Source: Gadus chalcogrammus
Taxonomy: Eukaryota > Chordata > Actinopteri > Gadiformes > Gadidae
Length of the DNA stretch: 64,000 nucleotides
Reading direction: 5' to 3'
Assembly (NCBI RefSeq): GCF_026213295.1
Contig: NC_079424.1
Location: 11,919,992-11,983,991, forward strand
Positions 42,323 through 51,600 of this stretch are shown here, piece after piece. A model generated the notes under the pieces. It was not told the origin of the DNA. It searched no databases and saw only the letters and a program-made list of their open reading frames with translations. How positions within the stretch are numbered: the first letter of the stretch is position 1; each line of letters opens with the position of its first letter. The position numbers and the translations under genes were made by a program.

Positions 42323-44277
42323 CTACATGCAATAACAATCTCAATGTCAGGTTTAAATAATAATAACCTTCTAATCAGCAAAGCCAAATAACTGCTTTAA
42401 TTGACAGCTTTTTGGGATCTCTGTCTTATTCTGTTATTTGCAACCTTTTAACAAAATGGTGCATGATATCATACCAGATGCTATTGTCATCTTTGAAAAT
42501 GTGTTAATTATTTTACACTGATTTCTTCAGGCAAATCTACTTAAATGTAAAATCCATCTTTATGAAAAAGTTGATGACCTACCCTATTCTTTTTGCAGCA
42601 TTTTTGGACTCCGCTTCCTCGGCTTTGTTCTCCATTGGATCCACCAAAAAGACTGAGCATGTGGCAGAAATTATGTACTAAAAATATAAATGTTATTTAA
42701 AACTACATCACATACAGTAACAAAAACGGTTTTCAGACCGGCAGCCTTGAATCACTGACCAGTAGTTTCCAGTGTACTCCTCCAACATTCACAAATGAGA
42801 GTATTGCTTGGTACAAGCTGAAGTCAGTCTGTAATGAAAAAGAGAAAATCCTTTTAAGTTGAAGTTTGTTATGTTTTCTTTTGAAAAAATAAATTTAATT
42901 AATGTGATTTATTCAAATTCTTAAATTAGATAACCAAAACCTTCATGCTGTCATACTAAATGATTAAACTTTACAAATGCAGATCAACCTGTTCTTAATA
43001 ACTGTTTTTTTGAAGTCCGGACAGGTTAATGGATTGAATACAAGCATTACCCTTGGCAAGCTGTGTTGTATCATTTGTGTGTTGTATCACCATTACACCT
43101 ACGGTGTAATGGTTTAGCAGGTAAATACTCTGCCCACGTTGGCATTGGTTGGCATTTAGATGGAAGAGGCCCTCTATTACCTAAATTAAAAAATATAGAT
43201 AAAGACAGAAGACAAAAGAAATACAGTGAATTACACAATAATCACATGTTCAAATAAACAATGTAAAAATATTCTTTTTTTTCAGAACTTGGAATACTTT
43301 GCTCAGTAATGTTTATTATTGATACTTTATTATATTGTGGGTAATGTTAGAACAACTAAATACCTCGCCTGTCAGCCATCTGTGAGGCCTCAGCGAGCAC
43401 AGTTCGCTGTGATGAATTAGAAAACTGTGACCTGGATGTGTGAGGGCCAGGATCACAGCAACCACAGCTTCTGTGCTCTTTCTCTTCCACAGTGACTTTA
43501 GCTTTAAAACAAATGTACACATTTTTAATAGTTATATCGTCCCAATAATATCCCTCATATTAATAATTAAACAAAACTCTATATAATCAATCTCAAATCC
43601 TGTGAAATTTAAGTTAAATACCATTAACTTATGTAAATCATAAAAGAGCTGTCAACATAAGACCAGTCAACAAAAAGCAGCAATAAAAAATACCTGTATT
43701 ATGGTAAAGCTGTGTGCCCCCCAAAATTTGATGAGAGCGTACACAGCATTGACTTAATACCTCAGAATACTCTTGTCCAGGTTCATCTGCTCCACTAGCC
43801 TGTGGCGATAGGGACCCTGGTGATGTGTGCTTTGAAAGAAACACAACCAACATTTAGTGTAAGGTTTTGTGTCCCCCAAAATTTGATGAGAGCAGTGACT
43901 TAATACCTCAGAATACTGTTCTCCAGGCTCATCTATTCCACTAGCCTGTGGCGATGGAGATGATGGAGATGTGTGCTTTGAATGAAACACAACCAACATT
44001 AATGTAAGGCTGTGTGCCCCCCAAAATTTGAGGAGAGAGCGTACACAGCATTGACTTAATACCTCAATATGATAAGTACACACCTTTTTAAATGATTGAT
44101 GTGCTATACTTGAAGTCTTATTCGATGGATTTTTGTGTTTGGAATGCCAAGTCCGGTACAAACTTGACCCCAAAGTCCATCTCTAGCCCAGGTATTTGTA
44201 TTTTGTTCAATGCCAGTCTTCATCAGGTCCTCACATTTTTTAGAAATCTGTTTGTCCAAGATTTCTTTTTTTTTGTT
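42145..44277 (-). CDS. Ulp1/SENP-like cysteine peptidase (family C48), multi-exon gene, 5' end unresolved
   Basis: C48 peptidases cleave SUMO or related modifiers; homologues also occur in transposons. Eight exons joined across GT-AG introns (77-274 bp) give 280 codons in one frame: 44277-44110, 43975-43907, 43829-43761, 43501-43364, 43180-43103, 42828-42760, 42677-42583 and 42322-42169. Visible C48 landmarks in order are SELCSLRPHRWLTGE then VIEGLF (start of the fold), GGVHWKLL (catalytic His), VFLVDP (catalytic Asp), and HPLQQDSSSCGVIVTM (Gln and Cys). All four catalytic positions are intact and no stop or frameshift interrupts them. The N-terminal part includes WARDGLWGQVCTGLGIP, of unknown family. 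The start codon is unresolved; the first Met in exon 44277 is codon 19. The last exon either splices at 42169 or reads through seven codons to TGA at 42145. It may be transposon-derived or host. Expression is unknown. Confidence 0.78.
42583..42677 (-). CDS. C48 gene, catalytic aspartate exon
   Basis: Acceptor TATATTTTTAG and donor ATAGG|GTAGGT. It reads YIISATCSVFLVDPMENKAE, joining KLL of the previous exon. LVDP supplies the catalytic Asp. It ends two bases into a codon that the next exon completes. Confidence 0.82.
42760..42828 (-). CDS. C48 gene, catalytic histidine exon (23 codons)
   Basis: Acceptor TTTCATTACAG and donor CTACTG|GTCAGT. The peptide TDFSLYQAILSFVNVGGVHW then KLL carries the HW motif that supplies the catalytic His in C48 enzymes. 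Confidence 0.82.
43103..43180 (-). CDS. C48 gene, exon continuing peptidase domain (26 codons)
   Basis: Acceptor TTTAATTTAG and donor TACACC|GTAGGT. It begins VIEGLFHLNANQCQRG, continuing WLTGE from the previous exon, and ends LLNHYT. Phase 0 at both ends. Confidence 0.78.
43364..43501 (-). CDS. C48 gene, exon with start of peptidase fold (46 codons)
   Basis: Acceptor TTTTAAAG|CTAAAG and donor GGCGAG|GTATTT. It includes SFLIHHSELCSLRPHRWLTG, matching the S/L...L-x(3)-WL-x-[DG]-x-[VI] opening of Ulp1 domains. The preceding residues (LKSLWKRKSTEAVVAVILAL) form a basic, then hydrophobic stretch. Confidence 0.78.
43761..43829 (-). CDS. C48 gene, duplicated 69-nt exon, copy A
   Basis: 23 codons reading HTSPGSLSPQASGADEPGQE then YSE, with the same acceptor and donor context as copy B, 146 bp away. 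Flanking intron sequence is duplicated too. The changes keep the frame open. Confidence 0.7.
43907..43975 (-). CDS. C48 gene, duplicated 69-nt exon, copy B
   Basis: 23 codons reading HTSPSSPSPQASGIDEPGEQ then YSE, preceded by acceptor TTCAAAG and followed by GAG|GTATTAAGT. Phase 0 at both ends means it can be skipped or repeated without breaking the frame. It is Ser/Pro-rich and probably a disordered linker between the N-terminal region and the peptidase. Confidence 0.7.
44110..44277 (-). CDS. C48 gene, most 5' recognised exon (56 codons)
   Basis: The acceptor is a T-rich tract ending CAATAG at 44278, and the donor is CAA|GTATAG at 44110/44109. The peptide starts NKKKEILDKQISKKCEDLMK and includes NTWARDGLWGQVCTGLGIPN and KIHRIRLQ. 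Both splice phases are 0. Coding character and phase support the exon, but I do not recognise the domain. Confidence 0.65.
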
Positions 44278-44449
44278 CTATTGAAAAAAAAAAAAAAAAG
44301 TTGCTCACCCCGAATAACTTGAAAAAGTAGACTCTATATAAAAGTAAAAGGAAGAAAATGTTACAATAGCACTATACATTTTCTTTATTATGTCCATGAG
44401 GGTAACATACAGGAGCGATTTGCTTCCGCGTTAAGGGGCCCAGACACGT

Positions 44450-44560
44450 GACCTAGTCCGTGACGTCCCGGATGCAGAGATCTTCTTCTTCTTCTTCTAG
44501 TTTAGTGGGAGATCATAGTTTTTCCCCATATACCGCCACCTACTGGACTACTACACAGGA
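44450..44560 (-). repeat. GTAGGTGGCGGTA-type repeat with (GAA)n tract
   Basis: On the minus strand the sequence reads GTAGTCCAGTAGGTGGCGGT, followed about 40 bp later by (GAA)n. This composite is a recurrent dispersed motif in fish genomes. It lies just upstream of the C48 gene, and TGACGTC- and CACGTG-like sites near 44446-44466 could belong to a promoter. Confidence 0.5.
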
Positions 44561-44668
44561 GTTTGTGACAAGGACGTTGGCAAATGATACTTTAAATCAT
44601 AAAAATAAATTCAAAGAAAAAAACAAACTAACGAAACAAAATAAAACAAACTAACAAAAGAAATGAAT

Positions 44669-44779
<111 letters not shown>

Positions 44780-44927
44780 TTAAGGTTAAATTCTTCTAAT
44801 TAGGTTAGTATTTTGCATGGACGTAGCTGGTGTTAAACACCACTGTCACCAATGTCAATTTACTCGCTCACAAGATTACATTATTTATGTATACCTATTT
44901 ATGTTTGTGTTGAATCGTTTTTTTTAG

Positions 44928-45066
44928 GGTCAGCCCAGCAAACGGAGGCTTTTGTGCGCCTTAGGGTGGCGCACAAACATTTATTTACCGGTGGAAGGGA
45001 TAGTGCCACTATCCAATGTTGTAAAATTAACGCACAACCGAACATTTGCAATGTTTGTAATTTTTA
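44928..45066 (+). pseudogene. Myb/SANT-like DNA-binding domain fragment, probably decayed
   Basis: After an acceptor-like TTTTTTTTAG the plus strand reads SAQQTEAFVRLRVAHKHLFT then GGRDSATI. This resembles the first half of Myb/SANT-like domains in fish transposon-related proteins (TE-x-FVRLR...LFTG-x-R-x-SA). The expected Trp-x-x-Ile-Leu continuation is absent and a stop follows at 45065-45067. It points away from the C48 gene, whose nearest exon is about 650 bp away. Recognition is from memory of the motif only. Confidence 0.4.
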
Positions 45067-45659
45067 ATGAACGTATATAATTGTATTTTATATGATATAC
45101 TTATGTGTTCAAAGCACTGGTAGATTGTAGGCATATATGAATGAATGAATCAGATCAGTTAAATAATATATCCAAACAAATACACGTTTATCATCTCTTT
45201 CTTTATCTTTTTCCCCCTGCATAATAGTAATCAACCGTACTGTAAATGTGATGCATGAATTAAGTTCTTAGACAATTTCACTTAGTTTTATAAACATTGA
45301 ATGGATTTTCCTTTTAATAAAGACAATTCGATCAACCACAACAAAGCTTTTGTGACTTCCCCAAAGAGGCTCCATGCGAAGGAGACATGACCGCATTCAT
45401 AACAGACAAAAGTCAAATAAATATCGATCAGCTTGATTGCTGCCATGTTTTATTCATAAGCGCACATGTGTTTACAAGCGGACACGCAGTATTAAAAAGC
45501 GGAAGCGGAAGCGCTTCCACACTACCAAGTCGTTCCCAAAGTCGCTAGGAAGCACTCGAGCTAGCACTCTAGTCCCATCTCCATAGGACGCGACTAGCAA
45601 GGACGCGTCCTAGCAAGGCTGCAGCCTTCACTTTGGGAAACAGCCCCAGCCCAGGAAAA

Positions 45660-45756
45660 GCTCATCCAGGTCATGTGGTCACTCTACGTCACAGGACGCG
45701 GAAGTAATACTCAAAAAATGGCAGCGTCCTTGACAGGCATGTTATTACTGCACTGA
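45660..45756 (+). promoter_or_regulatory. slc25a26 promoter/5' UTR with CRE-like, ETS-like sites and a uORF
   Basis: TACGTCA (45685-45691) resembles a CRE and CGGAAGT (45699-45705) is a consensus ETS-family site. Both are common in promoters of nuclear genes for mitochondrial proteins. There is no TATA box. A short upstream reading frame, MAASLTGMLLLH and stop, occupies 45718-45756 and ends 79 bases before the main ATG. The transcription start is inferred only. Confidence 0.55.
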
Positions 45757-45835
45757 AGTTATAAACATGCTGTTAAGGTACATTTCAATATCAAAGACAT
45801 TTTGTATCAGCTGACAAGACGGAACATAACATACC

Positions 45836-45868
45836 ATGGAAAAACAAGCGTTTATTGCGTCCTTAACG
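45836..45868 (+). CDS. slc25a26: slc25a26 exon 1 (11 codons)
   Basis: ATG to ACG|GTAATG encodes [11 protein letters not shown], aligning with the short first exon of vertebrate SLC25A26 (M-x(4)-F-[VI]-A-x-L). Phase 0 donor. This short exon is not visible as an open frame by itself; it was found by matching the expected N-terminus. Confidence 0.88.
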
Positions 45869-48569
45869 GTAATGTCACGATGTATACAAATTCTGACAAT
45901 CAGTCACTAACTTAACTGCTTAAACATGATCTATTTTATTGTATCTTTAATTCATTTTCAACGTTAAAAATCGACCAAGCCTGTGCATTTGTTTGTAATA
46001 TACCTGTGAATATATAACGGTTTGTAGTCGTTTACTGCATACATACATTGTAAACTATGTTGGGCTGCAAACCATGGTCTGATGTTTTAACCTATAATAG
46101 TAAATTCCAGTAAATATAAGCAGCAATTCCATTAGGCTACCTATTCTTAAATACTAAATGTTTGTAAGAAAGGGAAAAGAGAATGGTCCTTTACGACAGT
46201 GTAATACAGTAGTTCTTGTTATGAATCTGCAGAGAAGGTAAACTACTTTGTGACAAATCAAATGGATCAGCATGTGATTCAGCACAATATAATATTATAA
46301 CAGTCAGATTAGTGAGACTTGCATTAACATTCTGCGCCACTTGACACTGAATAACGCAGCCCTGCCGGCAAATAACGTTTTTTGTTCATGCTTTAGTGCC
46401 TAATATAATCAAAGTCCAAACAGATGACTCCTCTCTGTTTAACCAAGCTTAGTATGAGAACACAGGGCTCCATTGTTGAATGCTTGGATGAGCAGATTTA
46501 AATGAGGGTCTAGTTTTGCAAATAACCCCAAAATGATTTATCTTGTGTTTAGCCATATTCTATTTTGCCACACTGTAGACCCTATACACAGAGGCTTTGT
46601 TATAGTGTAAACACAGGTGTCTCTACCAACACTTACCAGGGGTATGCTCTTTTTATCTAAACTAGTGACGATATCACACATTGACCGTTTGCCCTGGTAC
46701 ATCGAAGTAGCAGATGAATAATTAGTGTTATGAGCAATCTTTTTTCTCCTTCTCTGTAAAAAGGTATATTGAGTTAAACTGCAGGTAATGGACATAAATG
46801 GGGTCACTGTTTATACTAATTTAGGATATCTATTTATTTATTTTGAGATTTGATGAATACTTAATCATCTTGGAACCTATTAAACGTGTTAAGTGTGTGG
46901 ATTGCAGCAGACACAATTCAAATCAAGCCCAAACAGGGTCTCCGCATGAACTCTGAACTTGAAGTACACATGAGGGATTTTAATTATTAACTGATTACAT
47001 GCTGTTAAGAATTTAACAGATTCAACATGTATTAACCGACAATGTAGGGTTTATGTACCTTTTCTTACAAACACGTTGGGTTTGGTCTGTCTTGTTAATC
47101 TAGGAATGGCAGTAGTTTGAGATTGTTTTGTTCGGCGATACCATTTGTTGAATAAGAGCAAGAACAGCTGTTCAAGTGAGAGCGTTATTGTTTTATAATT
47201 CTGTTTATTTGTTTAAATTGTTTGTGTTTCATGAATTAATGTTTCAAATAACTCATGTTACGTGGGAATTGTTTAAATAAAACGTAAGTTGAGGCATGCG
47301 TTTTGTATCTTGTTAATTATTAATGATTAATCAAGCAAGGATTGTTAACGTGTTCAACTATCGGAAAGGGAAACGCATTAACTTTGCAACCCAAATGTTA
47401 ATAAAACAAACCACCCATTATTTCACTCACAGTAACAGAGCTTATACCTCCTCTGTGTCCCAGGCGGGGGGCTGTGCAGGGATGTGTGTGGATCTGGCAC
47501 TCTTCCCCCTGGACACCATGAAGACCAGGCTGCAGAGCCAGCAGGGCTTCTACAAGGCGGGGGGCTTCAGAGGGATCTATGCTGGGGTCCCGTCTGCTGC
47601 CATTGGCTCCTTCCCTAACGGTACTACACTTGTTATGTCAACAGGGATTTTCAACTTTTAAAAACATTTGAATGAACTGGGCAAGTAGCTGAGAGTTCAG
47701 GTGCTGTTTTCAGAGGTATTCAGGCCTGATCGAGTTCAGGCGTGGGGCCTGAATTCAGGCTTGAGCTCGGCCATGTATGTTGTCAAGAAAAGTGAAAATA
47801 GGTGAGCGGTGCCTTTTAAAATGTCTAGTCAACACGTAAACCAACCTGACCTTTTGATTGACATGTCTGCCACCAACTAGGCATAGTCTATATAAGGAAG
47901 TCTTTTACCTCTGTATGTTTGCACTGAGGATGGTCTGAATGGGACTGAAAACGATTTGTACGCACTTTGGGTAGCACTTTACACTTTTACGCAATAAAAA
48001 CGTATTGTTGCATCGGCTGCATGGTGTGCGAGTTCCGCTCCTTTTATTGTTGTCAAGAAAGGCAATTCTCTATGGTGTCTTTCGAATGTATTTGATTATT
48101 TCAGGCACAGATAATTTCAATTCCTATCAGCCCTGGGTATAACTTGATGGCACTGCATATAACGGCACCTTTATAGTCCGAGGAGGAGATTCTGGGTGGG
48201 GTTACAAAGTTGAAAATCACCTTCAAAGTGATATATTAGTAGTAGAAACAATCTTTAGGATTAAAACATAGTCTTGGATTTATGTCAATTGAGTAAAAAA
48301 TTATGTTTTGGATAGATGCATAACATTAACAGAAATCTATACATATATTTGGATATGGTACCACAATCCATTATTATATTGACTCATTGTTCAGTTTCTG
48401 CTGTTCATTTTTCCAATCAATTTAATTTAGTAGTAGCCAATATTCTTTCACCCTAATTAGACAGTGGTTCACTTTTTGAATTATATTTTCTGCTAAACTT
48501 TTCTCTGAAATGACCATAATTAATACTTTTCTTCTCTGTGGCATGCCTCTCTGTAATTGCCCTCATATG

Positions 48570-48622
<53 letters not shown>

Positions 48623-51600
48623 AGAGAGCTCTGCTCCAGCCTGTCAGTGATGGTGAGGGGTATTAATGGCTGCATACTGGGCTGACTAATGGGCCTAAAC
48701 GGACTGGGTTTCTGCTTGGTTTCAGCCGCTGCTTTCTTCGTCACCTACGACTGCACCAAGTCCCTGCTCGGCAGAGGCCAGGACGCGGCACGCATGGCAC
48801 CTGTCAATCACATGTTGGCTGCCTCCCTGGGAGAAGTGGTAGGTGCCCACCTTCTGGTGTCTACCTTCTTTGTTTACTCCAAGTCCTGCGTTGCAGAAGT
48901 CACTTCGCCAGGGTGACTGTGTGCATCATTGTGTGTCTTAATGATCTGTATCTGAATACATTGGAAGGCGCTTTAGGACGAGAATGTCTGATGAATCATA
49001 GCAAAGATTTTCAAAGAGAAGGAACATTCTCCATCTTAGAGATATGCATGTCGGGGGCGGAGCTTGCAGATGAAACTGTGAATAGGGCGTGAGATAGACA
49101 AGTGGACTATAGCAAAGATCTAAAGCATTATTGTCAGTGGGAAATATTCAAATTGCAGAGATGTTTTGTTAATATTGTCTCTTAAAATTATTTGTGATAA
49201 TAGAGCCCAGGTCTCGGTGTTTCCAAAGTGTATACATTCCATCGTCATTGTTTGCAAATTCCCCAAATTTAGGGGTGGGATCCACGAAGCATCTGAGAAT
49301 GTTCTGACATCTATTAACTAGTGTCAAAAGCAAGGCAAAGCTTTCCAGAATAGTTTAACTGGGAAGTATCACCATCAGTCCAAAGCCATAGTGGTCACAT
49401 CGTAGAATACCACAGGCATACCTTTAACCAACACTTTCAGCTACTGCCCTAAAGGGTAAAGGTACAGATTCCCCTGCACAAAAAAAGAACATACAAACAA
49501 ACAAAGATGTTTGTCCCTGTTGCTATTAAGTATCTTAATAGGTAGGGACCACCATTTGAAGCCAGCCTGCTACCCCTCGGGCACAGTTAATTTAGAGGGC
49601 AGGCAGACTTTTCACATGCAAACAAATAAGAGTTTATACCTTTTTAATGCAAAAAGTAGACAATACAGCAAATGCCCAGTGAGCGGGACTGCGATTGCAG
49701 GGAGAATGCTCCCCATACTAGTCCGCAACAGCTGACACATTTGTCTATACTGTTTATAGTTTCATGCAGTATCTTCCCCTTACATCACAATCTTTGGGAC
49801 AATCTCAACCTTTGCACTTTGTTCAACTGGTCAGGGCAGTGTGTGTGGGCAGGTGGGTGACCACATGTGGCCAGGTGGGTTAGACTGTCATCCTGGATCC
49901 TGGGACATCAAAGTCGGTGGGTTGTGTTCATGGCTTGATTCCTGCATCCCATCCCCCCTTAGCTTGGCAAATAAAAGTCTGTGGCTGTCTGTTGAGTTCA
50001 CATTCAAATTTATTTCAAACTTTATTTGTGGCTGTCTAGATATGCAAAAATTGAGTTGGAAATAAATGAAAACATATAAACAATTTGGAAGGCTGTAGTG
50101 GGACCCTGGGGCTACAGCCTTGTATACAACACACTGAGGGCATAAATAATTTACACACTTGTCCCGTTCATCTGTATACCAGATGTTCCTTTAGGAAATG
50201 CTGTTTGTCAGTTTATATAGCCTATCATATCTAGTTAGCACAGAACCGCTAACGCTCCCCCCAGTATTTAGTTGTGCTACAATAGTATACTAACTAATTC
50301 AGCATCAAATTGCATTTCGTCTGTTTATCGACAACGGTTGGGTGATAGAAATAGAAGGATTGCAGTCCATCCAAACATGGCTTACGGATACAGGATTTTG
50401 AAACGATTACTTTCTTTGGTGTCCAATTCATACTTGCGTTTGTGTGTGCAATATTATATGTAAAAAGGGAGTTTGCTGCTCTCTCCAGCTTTCGGCCCAG
50501 GACTCCACCAATATTTTTTCAGGGAAGTGAGGCTTGAAAACCTATGCTATACCAATTTATTCAGCACGGCCCTCTCGATGGCTCACAGCGAGTCCAGGAA
50601 TCGCAGCCCTCCAGGGCCCACGGGCATTAACATTGGCATAAAAATGGAGGGTGTGATGGATGCATGGATGTGAGAATGCCCCCCACATCTCCAAACCACC
50701 CCAGCAGGCTACAAAATGCAAGGTTTTTAGTATTCATGGGTTTTTGGATGGCTGTAATTTCCCAAGTGGGCATGTTTATGAAAGAGGATGTTTGTGTCTG
50801 GGTGGATCTTCTCAGTCTTGGAGTGCGCTGGATCTTGTGTGTCTCGCGGTGGTGGGAACAACAGCGCACCATGTCGCACATCAGCTCTAACTACAAATTG
50901 AATTAGTCCTGTGTTTCCTCTCCAGTGGCTTCATAATTAGTCATTTAGTTTTTTGTCATGACACTCCTGCAGCTGTAGCAGAAAAAAAAAAGACCCTTTC
51001 CAACCCGGGCCCCTTGTTGTGTTCCACAGCCGATGAGTTCGGGTGACGTCTTGGGTTGAGAGGAAGGTTGAAGCTATCGTTCACCTTTCTTTACCCCGTC
51101 TCTGGGATTTAAGTCCATCAAAGGAAGAAATCTTATGAGTCCAGCCTAGGCAAGGGAGGTGTGGTTTTCCCGCTGCGTTCCGGCTAGGCCGTTACGTCTT
51201 ATGCTTCTGGGTCTAAAGCCAGTAATCTTCAGGCTTAGCCATAAAAGGCCCTTCCTAAAGGCAGCCTCCGAGTTCCACACGAGGCATGGAGTCTCCGTAA
51301 TGTGCTGCAATCAGGCTCACATATTGTTCTTCTCTTCTCGCTGTACACGACCCTGCCAGATTTCAGTGGTAGCCTATTCAAAAAGTTCTCAAGACATAAC
51401 AGGCTTGATTTCTCAATTTAGATGCCTGATTCCCTTCATCGGCACAAAGGAACACATTGGGGGTTTTCGGTTTTTGATTTGTTCTTGTTTCTGACATGTT
51501 TCGTCTATGACGTTTTGTCGAAGATCGCTAGTTTCCTTCCCCTGTTATTATTTATTCTCTCTCACTGCCTCTTGACTGGGAGCAGATGCATTTAACTATT

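Noticed and set aside
44063..44083. 21-nt micro-exon VCTYHIE in the C48 gene
   Set aside because: The gap from the preceding exon is 26 nt; it is better read as the vestige of a third duplicated exon unit.
44309..44331. Upstream C48 mini-exon reading YFFKLFG before GGG|GTGAGC
   Set aside because: The intron to the next acceptor would be only 31 bp, too short for normal vertebrate splicing.
47323..47463. In-frame ATG extension upstream of slc25a26 exon 2
   Set aside because: The conserved start is exon 1 at 45836 and a good acceptor lies at 47462-47463, so this is intron.
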